A stretch of DNA of 39,171 nt from positions 1 through 39,171 of the forward strand of contig DCJK01000047.1 in assembly GCA_002320005.1 (NCBI GenBank), read 5' to 3'. The position numbers and the translations under genes were made by a program. The DNA is from Firmicutes bacterium UBA1702. GTDB lineage: Bacteria; Bacillota; Clostridia; Peptostreptococcales; Anaerovoracaceae. The notes under the pieces were generated by a model, which saw only the letters and a list, made by a program, of their open reading frames with translations, had not been told where the DNA came from and did not search any database. Below, one piece after another: positions 20,007-27,995 of the stretch; position 1 is the first letter of the stretch; each line of letters starts with the position of its first letter.

Positions 20007-20504
20007 ATGGGATTATTTAAATCAAATAAAAAACAAACGGAAAAAGACAGAGAACGCCAGCAGTGGGAGGAAATCCATTCACCTGAGGCTATCGCAGCTC
20101 GCAATCAGGAAAAAGCCCAGGTAGCATCCATGTTTGATGGCGAACGCACTCTGATTTGGGGAGAATCCATGTTTTTGAACATGATGGTACATGATTTTAC
20201 ATGTAAGGCAGAGAATGTAGTAACCTTTGTCTCCAAAGAGCCGGAGAAACTCCTGGAAAAATGCAAAGAATTTCAGCCGACTATCCTGGTTCTTACAGGA
20301 GAACCTGAAAATCTGCCGGAATTTTTAAAACAGATTGCGCCGGGATGTCCGGATGCTGCCATCATTATATCGTCCTCTAAGCCGGAACTTCTTCCGTACT
20401 CCAAATCTGAGCTGGAAGCTGCTCATGTGTGCGCTGTACTGAAAAAGCCTTTTGTCAGAGAGGATTTTCTTGGTGCAATTCAGAATATAAAGGATAACAA
20501 ATAA
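20007..20504 (+). CDS. Pseudo-receiver (CheY-like) protein lacking the phospho-acceptor Asp
   Basis: This is a 165-residue soluble protein. The N-terminal 45 residues are charged and probably helical (KSNKKQTEKDRERQQWEEIHSPEAIAARNQEKAQVASMF). Residues about 48-163 follow the receiver fold: TLIWGESMFLNMMVHDF, VTFVSKEPEKLLEKCKEFQPTILVLTGEP, AAIIISSSKP, and AVLKKPFVREDFLGAIQNI with the conserved Lys-Pro (Lys147-Pro148). The strand that normally ends in the phosphorylated Asp reads ILVLTG, with Thr97 at or near that place, and the acidic pair near the N-terminus is missing too. So it is likely not phosphorylated. GAGAGGAG precedes the ATG. It is monocistronic, with a terminator-like fold after it. 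Confidence 0.75.
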   Translation: MGLFKSNKKQTEKDRERQQWEEIHSPEAIAARNQEKAQVASMFDGERTLIWGESMFLNMMVHDFTCKAENVVTFVSKEPEKLLEKCKEFQPTILVLTGEPENLPEFLKQIAPGCPDAAIIISSSKPELLPYSKSELEAAHVCAVLKKPFVREDFLGAIQNIKDNK

Positions 20505-20607
20505 TATATATGCCACCGGATGCCACCGGCTGGTAAGGCTTTGCTGCTGTTGATCGGCAGATGCCTTTGGGACGATATCCCCATATAAATATCAAAGGAC
20601 TCGGTTG

Positions 20608-20638
20608 CCTTATATAGGCTGACCGGGCCTTTTTATAT
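20608..20638 (+). terminator. Probable terminator
   Basis: CTCGGT-x-GCC pairs with GGC-xx-ACCGGG (one wobble) around TTATATA and is followed by CCTTTTTA. Just upstream TGCCACCGG is repeated twice in tandem (20512-20530). Confidence 0.65.
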
Positions 20639-20713
20639 TAAAAATGAACAGGAAGCTGCATACTTACATAATTCCCCTTTTTTGTCAGATTGCCTGAGCT
20701 ATACCTTTCATGA

Positions 20714-20719
20714 TATAAT
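20714..20719 (+). promoter_or_regulatory. Extended -10 promoter of the permease gene
   Basis: TGATATAAT is a TGn-extended -10 box (TATAAT at 20714-20719). The -35 candidate TTGCCT lies 18 bases upstream of it. Transcription would start near 20726, downstream of the alternative ATG at 20682. Confidence 0.6.
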
Positions 20720-20747
20720 TGAATCAAAAATCAGGAGATGTGAAAAC

Positions 20748-21902
20748 ATGGAGATAAAATCAGAAGCAAAGCTGACTACATTTGAGGCAATAAGCATGAT
20801 TGTGGGCAACAGCATAGGAACAGGAATTATTGCGGTGCCTTATCTTGCCACGAAGAACAGCATGCTGGATGTTATATGGATGGTGGCTATTGCCTATATA
20901 GTCAACGTTATACTGCATCTGATAATTGCGGAACTGTCATATAACAATGGTGGGGTACAGCTGGTAAAAAGCTTTGAAGGAGAGCTGTTCCACGGTGTTA
21001 TGAAGAAAATATTCAGCTGGGTGGTTTTTGTCGTTTACGGACTGGCTATAATGACAGGTGTAAGTGGCAATATTAACGGAGGCGCACAGATTTTTACAAA
21101 CTGGTTCGGGATTCCGCTATGGTCCGCTCAGGTGATATATTATATTATTGCAGGTATAGTGGTTTTCATGGGAATGAAGGCGGTGGGAATAGCACAGAAG
21201 TATGCAGTTGTGCTTCTCATGGGAATAGTGGCCGTCATGACGGTGGGAACTTTTTTGCATCCTGTGAACACACTGTACACGGCACCTTTTCACTGGAATA
21301 ACCTGCTTGCCCTCTACAGCATGGTGGTTTTTGCCACATCAGCCAATCAGGCAGTAATACAAGTTGTGAAAGGTCTGGATGGTAACCCGGGGAAAATCAG
21401 AAGCTGCATCTTTATAGGCTTTGGACTTTCTTCCATATTTGTGCTCATTGTAACCATGACAGTACTCCTTGGAACAAAGGGCGAAATAACCAAGGAACTG
21501 GCATATATGCAGCTGGGAGAAAGCATAGGAAGCTGGGCGGTTGTACTGGCCGGAATCTTTTCTCTTTTTGCGCTTCTCACCACTTTCTGGTCAAATACGC
21601 TGGCGCTGCGTGACGTGGTTCATGAGCAGATAGGTACGGGAAATCGCATAAGCTGGCTTATTGCCACCATTCCCTGCATCCTCTTTGCGGTCTTCGGGGT
21701 AAACAGCTTTATAATCCTTACGCGTATTATGAGCGGAGTTGTGGTTCTTGTAAGTGTCATGCTTGTGCTTACCTATGGGAAATCAAGAAGGAAAGCCGGT
21801 GCCAGTCCTATATGCGGTGTAATCGGAACAGTGCCTTTCCAGGTACTTATGGTTATATCCACAATAATTTCTGCGGTTGGCTCCCTTATACCGTTGAGTT
21901 AG
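20748..21902 (+). CDS. Amino-acid permease-like membrane transporter
   Basis: This is a 384-residue integral membrane protein with about ten to eleven hydrophobic spans. The opening KLTTFEAISMIVGNSIGTGIIAVPYLATKN has the GNSIGTGI-type helix break seen in the amino acid/polyamine/organocation superfamily, especially its AAAP (tyrosine/tryptophan permease, spore-germination permease) branches. GERAB-like features are not strong enough to call it germination-related. The start at 20748 has AGGAGATG upstream; the longer frame from 20682 would begin before the predicted transcript. Its stop overlaps the ribosome site of the phosphoesterase gene, so the two form an operon. Substrate unknown, an amino acid being likeliest. 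Confidence 0.8.
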   Translation: MEIKSEAKLTTFEAISMIVGNSIGTGIIAVPYLATKNSMLDVIWMVAIAYIVNVILHLIIAELSYNNGGVQLVKSFEGELFHGVMKKIFSWVVFVVYGLAIMTGVSGNINGGAQIFTNWFGIPLWSAQVIYYIIAGIVVFMGMKAVGIAQKYAVVLLMGIVAVMTVGTFLHPVNTLYTAPFHWNNLLALYSMVVFATSANQAVIQVVKGLDGNPGKIRSCIFIGFGLSSIFVLIVTMTVLLGTKGEITKELAYMQLGESIGSWAVVLAGIFSLFALLTTFWSNTLALRDVVHEQIGTGNRISWLIATIPCILFAVFGVNSFIILTRIMSGVVVLVSVMLVLTYGKSRRKAGASPICGVIGTVPFQVLMVISTIISAVGSLIPLS

Positions 21903-21911
21903 GAGGCAGAT

Positions 21912-22931
21912 GTGTACATTTCGGACAGGTTAAAACAGAAGGATAATGAAACGTTTTCATTTGAAATAGAAAAGGACAGAGATTTCAGGATTCTCCAGCT
22001 GACAGATCTTCATATGGGATTCGGCTTCTTATCAAGGAAAAAGGACAGACTTGCCATGACATCCATAAGAACCCTTATCGAAGAGACCCGGCCGCACATG
22101 ATTGTGCTTACCGGAGACTCAACTTTCCCTTTTCTGCCAAAAGCAGGAACTCTGAATAATCGCAGACAGGCAATAAAACTCATGGAGTTTCTGGATGACT
22201 TTGAGATTCCATACACGCTGGTTTTCGGAAATCACGACTGTGAAATGGGATGCGTATGCAGCAAGAGGGAGCTGGCAGAACTTTATAAAAAAGGGAAGTA
22301 TTGCATTTTTACAGAAGGAAGAGAGGACCTAACCGGTGTAGGAAATTTCATCATAGAGCTGACAGCTGATTCGGGAGAAGTGCTTATGCCGATGGTAATG
22401 CTTGATTCCAATATGTATGGGGAGGGGGGCTGGTTTTACAGCGGCTTTGACAGAATCCATGACGATCAGGTGGACTGGTGCATGGAACGACTGAAACAAC
22501 TCCAGCAGAAGAACACTGACATTAAGGCTATGGCATTTTTTCACATGCCTCCTGCCGAATTTAAGGAAGCATATGAAAAAATGAAGCTGGGGGACAGAAG
22601 CATCATCTATTGCCATGGCAGTGTGGGTGAAAAGGATGAGTATTTCGGAATATCAAGATTTGAAGGCACGTTTTTTGACAGGGCGGTAAATAACGGTGTC
22701 ATAAAGTGGATCTTCTGCGGTCATGACCACCTTAACACCCTTTCTTTAATCTATAAAGGAATACAGATTACTTATGGAATGTCCATAGATTATCTAGGAT
22801 ATAAAAATATACACAAAAGCCATATTCAGCGGGGCGGAACCCTTATCACAAGGAAAGCCGGAGGAGATGTGGAAGTAAGAATGGTTCCGCTGGGGCCGGT
22901 GGTATCCGCCAGGGTACGAGGTGTGAAATAA
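21912..22931 (+). CDS. Calcineurin-like metallophosphoesterase
   Basis: This is a 339-residue enzyme starting with GTG. The GGAGG site overlaps the stop of the permease gene 5-9 bases upstream, which decides this start over the out-of-frame ATG at 21910. Metal-binding motifs are complete: Asp32 and His34 (TDLHMG), Asp69 (TGDST), Asn107-His108-Asp109 (GNHDC), a histidine in FFHMPP and GHDHLN. This pattern fits the PhoD/Icc-like metallophosphoesterases acting on phosphodiesters or phosphomonoesters. No signal peptide, so it acts in the cytoplasm. Pairing with an amino-acid permease gives no clear pathway. Confidence 0.9.
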   Translation: MYISDRLKQKDNETFSFEIEKDRDFRILQLTDLHMGFGFLSRKKDRLAMTSIRTLIEETRPHMIVLTGDSTFPFLPKAGTLNNRRQAIKLMEFLDDFEIPYTLVFGNHDCEMGCVCSKRELAELYKKGKYCIFTEGREDLTGVGNFIIELTADSGEVLMPMVMLDSNMYGEGGWFYSGFDRIHDDQVDWCMERLKQLQQKNTDIKAMAFFHMPPAEFKEAYEKMKLGDRSIIYCHGSVGEKDEYFGISRFEGTFFDRAVNNGVIKWIFCGHDHLNTLSLIYKGIQITYGMSIDYLGYKNIHKSHIQRGGTLITRKAGGDVEVRMVPLGPVVSARVRGVK

Positions 22932-22947
22932 AGTAATATATCAAAAA

Positions 22948-22988
22948 AGTCCGAAAATGTCATTTTGCATGTTTTCGGGCTTTTTACA
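22948..22988. terminator. Terminator between convergent genes
   Basis: GTCCGAAAA pairs with TTTTCGGGC with extra pairing toward the loop, followed by TTTTTAC. AAAAAAG on the left gives a T-run for the minus strand, so it can also end the LysR gene. Confidence 0.85.
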
Positions 22989-23015
22989 TTCTTACTTGTT
23001 TTCTGAATTAAACAA

Positions 23016-23912
23016 TTATCTTGGACACTTCTGTCGCGATTCCGGCAGAATTGCACGGAGAAGGGAGATGAATCCATCTATCAGTTCTTTCTTCGATGTG
23101 GCTTCCGGAGGTGTGAGGATATATACATTGGTGGAAAGGTCACGATCCAGTTCAGGAATTACTTTAAGTCTGTTGGCTGACAGGTCATCTTTAATGAGCC
23201 GGGTAGGGAGAAGTGTTATCACATGTCCCTCATAAGCCAGCTCTTTGATGGTTTGCAGGTCACCTATATTTTTTTCTGCAGAGAAGAATTCAGAAAAACA
23301 GAGCCCTGCATTTTTTAGGATGCCTGTAACTACAGGAAGAGCCATGGTGCATAAGAGTATGTTATGCTCACGAGAATTAAGCAGACCAACTTTAAAACAT
23401 ATGTGCTTAGGTGATGTAACGAAAGAGAGTGGCATCTTACATAGAAATTCACTATGAACTTTTGATGAACTGAACTGCGGCTCTGCAATAAGGCTTACAT
23501 CGCACTGATTGGTTGAAATTTTTTCAACGGCAGTGTCTGTGGTAGATTTGGTATATTCGATTTCAACGCTTGGATATTTCTTGATGAATTTGTTTATGAG
23601 AGGATTTATCAGAGACACATTGACTGATTCGGTTGCTGAAACACGTATTATGCTGTCATGAAGTTTGAACGTAGTCTGAATGTCGTCTATTATGTCTAAA
23701 ATTTTTCTGGCATAATCTAAGAATAAGAACCCTTTTTCGGTAAGATATATTCCCGTACTTGTACGTTCATAAAGCTTGGTGTTCAACTCCATTTCTAGAG
23801 CTTTGAGATGGCCCTGAACCGTTGAATTGGAATAATTCAGTTCCAGGGCAGCTTTTGAAATACTATTATATTTTGCAACATACATAAAGGATTTAATGTG
23901 AGTTGTATTCAT
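23016..23912 (-). CDS. LysR-family transcriptional regulator
   Basis: This is a 298-residue LysR-type protein. Residues 1-60 form the winged helix-turn-helix (HIKSFMYVAKYNSISKAALELNYSNSTVQGHLKALEMELNTKLYERTSTGIYLTEKG). Residues about 90-295 form the two-lobed ligand-binding domain (RVSATESVNVSLINPLI, VEIEYTKSTTDTAVEKI, CDVSLIAEP). The start is chosen by AGAAGGTG upstream; the longer frame would add a non-family leader. It is divergent from the hydantoin-type gene cluster, the usual place for its regulator, so the ligand is probably the cluster's substrate or an intermediate. A 7-4-7 dyad lies 31 bases upstream of its start. Confidence 0.9.
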   Translation of the reverse strand: MNTTHIKSFMYVAKYNSISKAALELNYSNSTVQGHLKALEMELNTKLYERTSTGIYLTEKGFLFLDYARKILDIIDDIQTTFKLHDSIIRVSATESVNVSLINPLINKFIKKYPSVEIEYTKSTTDTAVEKISTNQCDVSLIAEPQFSSSKVHSEFLCKMPLSFVTSPKHICFKVGLLNSREHNILLCTMALPVVTGILKNAGLCFSEFFSAEKNIGDLQTIKELAYEGHVITLLPTRLIKDDLSANRLKVIPELDRDLSTNVYILTPPEATSKKELIDGFISLLRAILPESRQKCPR

Positions 23913-23942
23913 AAAAAACACCTTCTTTTGCAAAATGAAAAT

Positions 23943-23960
23943 ATACTTACTAATAAGTAT
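23943..23960. promoter_or_regulatory. Candidate LysR-binding dyad
   Basis: ATACTTA-CTAA-TAAGTAT is a perfect inverted repeat of 7 bases with a 4-base centre and fits the T-N11-A form of LysR sites. It sits between lysR and the cluster, close to lysR, as expected for autoregulation and activation of the divergent genes. Confidence 0.6.
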
Positions 23961-24026
23961 AACATTTTTTCGTATAACCAACAAGTAAATTTGCATCAGG
24001 CAGATTACGGTTATTCAAAAAACGTA

Positions 24027-24069
24027 TTTCGGTTTTCCGAAATCGCAAAAGGGAAAACCATGTTACAAT
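24027..24069 (+). promoter_or_regulatory. Inverted repeats and -10 box before the hydantoin cluster
   Basis: TTTCGGTTTTCCGAAA (24027-24042) is a perfect palindrome with a TTTT centre. GGTTTTCC (24031-24038) and GGAAAACC (24052-24059) form a second, overlapping inverted repeat. TACAAT (24064-24069) follows at once. There is no good -35 box, consistent with activator-dependent transcription. Confidence 0.5.
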
Positions 24070-24108
24070 TTAAACAAAGAAAGAGAAGATAAATTAAGAG
24101 GAAGATAG

Positions 24109-24840
24109 ATGAAGATAAAAGTTATAAACCCGAACACTTCTTGGAATATGACGCGGGAGGTTGAAGAAATAGCAAAGAAGTATGCTGGGGAAGGGACAGA
24201 AGTTTATGCGGTAAGCCCTCCTACTGGACCGGATTCAGTAGAGTCTCTGTATGATGAAGCTCTGGCGGTTCCCGGAGTTATATCGGAAGTGATAAAGGGT
24301 GATAGAGAAGAAAAAGCAGATGCTTTCATTATAGCCTGTTTTGGAGATCCGGGACTTGAAGCAGCAAGAGAAGTAACAGATAAACCGGTAATAGGAATAG
24401 CCCAAGCAGCTATCGCTATGGCAAGGCTCATGGCCCCCAACTTCTCCATACTTTATGTACTGGACAAGTCTCAGAAAATAATAGAAAATGTTCTGACTCT
24501 GCATCATGCCAATAAGGAGTGCTGTTCCATAAGAAGCATAGGTCTAGGTGTACTGGAATCAGAAGACAAAGAAAAATTAGAGAAGGCTTTATACGAGAAA
24601 GGAAAAATCTGTGTTGAAGAAGACGGAGCTGAATGTATACTGCTGGGGTGTGCCGGATATGTGGGCTTCGCCGAGACGCTGAAAGAAAAATTAGGCGTGC
24701 TGGTTCTTGACGGAGTGGTTCCTGCGGTGAAACTTGCTGAAGCAGCGGTTTCCATGGGAGTAAAAATACCGAAAAAGACAATATGCAACTTCCCGGATGA
24801 GAAGACGATTCTCGGCTTTGATGAGTTGCGTAAATTCTGA
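24109..24840 (+). CDS. Hydantoin/allantoin racemase-like protein (Asp/Glu racemase superfamily)
   Basis: This is a 243-residue cytoplasmic enzyme. The opening IKVINPNTSWNMTREVEE is typical of the hydantoin racemase group. The two catalytic cysteines are present: Cys77 in IIACFGDPGLEAARE and Cys181 in ILLGCAGY. These exchange a proton at C5 of a 5-substituted hydantoin, making both enantiomers available to the stereospecific hydrolases downstream. AGGAAG precedes the ATG. It is the first gene of a cluster with a carbamoylase (24894) and hydantoinase (26110), the classical three-enzyme hydantoin set. Allantoin racemase activity cannot be excluded from sequence. Confidence 0.88.
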   Translation: MKIKVINPNTSWNMTREVEEIAKKYAGEGTEVYAVSPPTGPDSVESLYDEALAVPGVISEVIKGDREEKADAFIIACFGDPGLEAAREVTDKPVIGIAQAAIAMARLMAPNFSILYVLDKSQKIIENVLTLHHANKECCSIRSIGLGVLESEDKEKLEKALYEKGKICVEEDGAECILLGCAGYVGFAETLKEKLGVLVLDGVVPAVKLAEAAVSMGVKIPKKTICNFPDEKTILGFDELRKF

Positions 24841-24893
24841 TTTGACTGCACAAACAAAATTAAAGAGCAAGTCGAATCGAAAGCGAGTTGAGA

Positions 24894-26087
24894 ATGAAAA
24901 AGATTAATATAGACAGACTGAAAAGTAGCCTTATGGAACTTGCCCAGATCGGAAAAGATCCTAGGGGAGGCATTACTAGGCTTGCGTATTCAGACGAATA
25001 TTATCGCGGCGCACAGCTTGTAAAAGATTTAATGGAGGATGCAGGACTAAAAGTCGAAGTAGATGCCGTAGGCAATGTTCTCGGAAGAAAAGATGGATGT
25101 ACAGACAGAATCATATTGGTGGGTTCTCATACAGACACGGTGGAAAACGGAGGACCTTTTGATGGTAGCCTGGGAGTTATGGGTGCCATTGAAGCAATGA
25201 AAACTCTTGATGAAGAAGGAATTTCCCTCAATCATACAGTAATCGTTGCTAACTGGGCTGAAGAAGAAGGCAATGTAATCAAAGGCCTCATCGGAAGCGG
25301 ATCTTTTGTAGGAGAAATAGATAAAGATATACCTGCCATAGAAGAAAAACTTCGTAGTCACGGTATAACACCTGAAGATATTAAAAAAGCGCGTTGCGAT
25401 GAACTGGAGAATATAAACTGTTATCTGGAACTGCATATAGAGCAGGGTGGCGTTCTTGACAACACCGGAACAGATATTGGCGTGGTAAGCAGCATTGTCG
25501 GAGAGGACAGATACCTAGTCACTATCTATGGAAAAGAAAATCATGCAGGCACCACTCCTATGGTATACAGGGATGACGCACTGATAAAGGCTGCAAGGCT
25601 GATGCTGAATCTCAACAGCCAGTGCAGAAAGATAGATGACACCATGGTATGCACTGTCGGTTGGATAAAAGCTTTTCCGGGTGAACAAAACATAATACCC
25701 GGCAAGGTTCAGATGACAGTAGAGATGCGTTCAGTCAACGAGGAATCCATAAAGGCGCTTGCTGATTATATGAAAGCGTGGTGTTCAGGCGAGTTCAGTG
25801 AAATTCAGTTGACATTATCTCAGAACCCGGTAAAAATGAGCTCAAAATGTATGAATGCAGTTTCTGAAGCGGCAGATGAACTTGGACTCTCCCGAAAGGT
25901 GATGCAGAGCGGTGCCGGGCATGATGCCATGATGATTGCAAATGTAATAGAAAACACAGGCATGATATTCGCGCCCAGTGTGGGTGGTGTGAGCCACTGT
26001 CCGGAGGAATGGACAGAATGGAAGGATATCGAAAACAGCGTAAATGTATTGCTGAATACTATATTGAAGCTTGATAAGCAACTGTAA
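24894..26087 (+). CDS. M20-family N-carbamoyl-L-amino-acid hydrolase / allantoate amidohydrolase-like enzyme
   Basis: This is a 397-residue dinuclear-zinc amidohydrolase of peptidase family M20. Metal ligands are visible: His79 in GSHTDTVENGGPFDG, Asp90 in the same segment, the Glu pair at 123-125 (WAEEEGN), the ELHIEQGG histidine near 187, and the final His in GGVSHCPEE. EQGGVLDNTGTDIGVVSSI and HAGTTPM with its dimer-domain His are typical of the carbamoylase/ureidopropionase/allantoate branch. It hydrolyses an N-carbamoyl amino acid to amino acid, CO2 and ammonia. An in-frame TTG at 24888 is an alternative start; I chose the ATG at 24894. The ribosome site is weak. Acts just after the hydantoinase in the expected route. 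Confidence 0.88.
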   Translation: MKKINIDRLKSSLMELAQIGKDPRGGITRLAYSDEYYRGAQLVKDLMEDAGLKVEVDAVGNVLGRKDGCTDRIILVGSHTDTVENGGPFDGSLGVMGAIEAMKTLDEEGISLNHTVIVANWAEEEGNVIKGLIGSGSFVGEIDKDIPAIEEKLRSHGITPEDIKKARCDELENINCYLELHIEQGGVLDNTGTDIGVVSSIVGEDRYLVTIYGKENHAGTTPMVYRDDALIKAARLMLNLNSQCRKIDDTMVCTVGWIKAFPGEQNIIPGKVQMTVEMRSVNEESIKALADYMKAWCSGEFSEIQLTLSQNPVKMSSKCMNAVSEAADELGLSRKVMQSGAGHDAMMIANVIENTGMIFAPSVGGVSHCPEEWTEWKDIENSVNVLLNTILKLDKQL

Positions 26088-26109
26088 CATTTATTAGGAG
26101 GAAAAACAG

Positions 26110-27513
26110 ATGAAAACACTTGTTAAAAACGGCACAGTGGTAACTTCGACCAACGAATTCGTTGCCGACATTCTTATTGAGAATGAAAAAATCGCAATTA
26201 TTGGTCAGAACATAGAAGTCCCTGATGCAAAAGTAATTGATGCGACAGGCAAATATGTGCTACCAGGAGGAGTTGACAACCATTCACATTTTGAAGCCCT
26301 TAATACAGACGGAGTTACAACAAATGCAGGATATGATACCACATGGGTTGCTCTTAAAGGCGGCACTACAACCATTGTAGACTTCTGCAACAACGAACCC
26401 GGCATGAACCTGATGGACTCCTTAAATTATAGGTTAAATGTCCGTGCAAAGGGTAAACTTGCACCAGATATGGCTCTGCATACTTGCTGCACCGACTTCA
26501 CCGACGAGACTCTTGACGAGATTCCTAAAATGATTGAATTCGGCGTTCCGACCATGAAGCTGTTCCTAGCATACAAGCCTACTCCTTTGTACATGGACGA
26601 TTTCAAACTCCTGAGCTGCATGAAGAAAGCTGCAGAACACGGAATGACAATGATGGTACATGCAGAAAACCCTGACATACTCAATTATGAAAGGGATACC
26701 ATGGCAGCTAAGGGATGCCTTGAGCCGAAATATCATTATATGACAAGACCTCCTTACGGAGAGGCAGAATCAGTATCAAAGTCTATCAGACTGGCAGATG
26801 CAACAGGCTGCCCGCTCTGCGTTGTTCACGTAAGTTGCATTGAAGCTGCACAGGTTATCCAGGAAGCAAGAGCAAAGGGCTCTCTGGTAATTGGTGAAAC
26901 TTGCCCGCATTATCTGGTTTTAGATAAACATAAAATGGACAATCCTGATTTTGATCAGGCTTGCAGATGGGTATGCTCCCCTGCCCTCAGAGATAAAGAG
27001 GATCAAGACTATTTGTGGAAATGCCTGAACCATGACTGGATTTCCATCGTAGGTTCCGACAACTCTTCAATTCCGCTTTATCAGAAACACTGGGGAGAAC
27101 ATGACTTCAGAGCAATTCCGAACGGATGCCCCGGAGCAGGAGACAGACTCAATGTATTATGGACATACGGTGTTGAAAAGGGGAGAATTACAAAACAGAA
27201 GTTAGTGGACATCTATGCTACATTACCAGCAAAATTAAACGGCATTTTCCCACAGAAGGGTACCATAGATGTCGGTTCAGACGGAGACCTTGTAATCCTT
27301 GATCCGGAATACAGAGGAACCATCACCGTTGAAACAAACCCTACGGGAGTAGAATACAACGTATTCGAAGGCATGGAGCAGATTGGCCGTGCTGACACCG
27401 TATTGCTTAGAGGTGAAGTTGTGGTTGAAGGCGGGGAATATCTTGAGAAGCCGGTAATGGGTAAGTTTGTACCTGGAAAACCGTATGGTTTAGCTTATGA
27501 CCTGAAGAAATAA
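26110..27513 (+). CDS. Dihydropyrimidinase / hydantoinase
   Basis: This is a 467-residue cyclic amidohydrolase that opens dihydropyrimidine or hydantoin rings to N-carbamoyl amino acids. All metal ligands of the family are visible: His58 and His60 (GGVDNHSHFE), Lys150 for the carbamate bridge (TMKLFLAYK), His184 (MMVHAEN), His240 (VVHVS) and Asp317 (GSDNSS). Length and sequence are of the D-hydantoinase/dihydropyrimidinase group and not the allantoinase or ATP-dependent HyuAB type. AGGAGG lies 7-8 bases before the ATG. It lies between the carbamoylase and RidA genes on the same strand with short gaps, so it is in one operon with them. The preferred side chain is unknown. Confidence 0.92.
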   Translation: MKTLVKNGTVVTSTNEFVADILIENEKIAIIGQNIEVPDAKVIDATGKYVLPGGVDNHSHFEALNTDGVTTNAGYDTTWVALKGGTTTIVDFCNNEPGMNLMDSLNYRLNVRAKGKLAPDMALHTCCTDFTDETLDEIPKMIEFGVPTMKLFLAYKPTPLYMDDFKLLSCMKKAAEHGMTMMVHAENPDILNYERDTMAAKGCLEPKYHYMTRPPYGEAESVSKSIRLADATGCPLCVVHVSCIEAAQVIQEARAKGSLVIGETCPHYLVLDKHKMDNPDFDQACRWVCSPALRDKEDQDYLWKCLNHDWISIVGSDNSSIPLYQKHWGEHDFRAIPNGCPGAGDRLNVLWTYGVEKGRITKQKLVDIYATLPAKLNGIFPQKGTIDVGSDGDLVILDPEYRGTITVETNPTGVEYNVFEGMEQIGRADTVLLRGEVVVEGGEYLEKPVMGKFVPGKPYGLAYDLKK

Positions 27514-27527
27514 GGAGGTAGTTAAAA

Positions 27528-27983
27528 ATGGATGTTTATGAAAATCTGAAGAGAGACGGTTATAAAATTCCGCAGATGCTTGAAGCAAAGGGGCTCTATC
27601 TTCCGGTTAATCAGACAGGAAATCTCGTTTACCTTTCCGGTCAGGGCAGTATTGAAAACGGGGTAAATCTTGCCGGACGTGTAGGAGTTGACGTAACACT
27701 GGAAGAAGCTCAGCATGCAGCAGAAGTGTGCATGCTTAATACTCTGGCTGCTCTGGAGAATTATCTGGGAGATCTGAACAGAATAAAGAAGGTTATTAAA
27801 ATTCTTGCCTTTGTTGCGGGAGCAGACGACTTTACACAGCAGGCCAAGGTTGTAAATGCTGCGTCTCAGGTTCTTATATCTGCTTTTGGAGAAAACGGAA
27901 AGCATGCAAGATCTGCAATAGGAACAAATAATCTGCCGCTGGGACTTACAGTGGAAATTGAATCTATTTTCGAAGTTAAATAG
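27528..27983 (+). CDS. RidA/YjgF-family protein (imine/enamine deaminase type)
   Basis: This is a 151-residue protein of the RidA superfamily, in the slightly longer subgroup. Family features are LPVNQTGNLVYLSGQG (26-40), LEEAQHAAEVCMLNTLAALENYLGDLNRI, and the C-terminal KHARSAIGTNNLPLGLTVEIES with Arg128, the residue that binds the substrate carboxylate, and Glu143. RidA enzymes hydrolyse reactive 2-aminoacrylate or 2-aminocrotonate, made by PLP dehydratases, to 2-oxoacids and ammonia. The next gene, 12 bases downstream, is such a dehydratase, which strongly suggests a functional pair. AGGAGG before the ATG. A direct role on ureide intermediates, as for RutC-like proteins, is an alternative. 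Confidence 0.9.
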   Translation: MDVYENLKRDGYKIPQMLEAKGLYLPVNQTGNLVYLSGQGSIENGVNLAGRVGVDVTLEEAQHAAEVCMLNTLAALENYLGDLNRIKKVIKILAFVAGADDFTQQAKVVNAASQVLISAFGENGKHARSAIGTNNLPLGLTVEIESIFEVK

Positions 27984-27995
27984 CGGAGGTTCAAT

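Noticed and set aside
20748..21902. Spore germination permease.
   Set aside because: The fold is similar, but there are no gerA or gerC-type neighbours and no specific motif, so a general amino-acid permease is the safer call.
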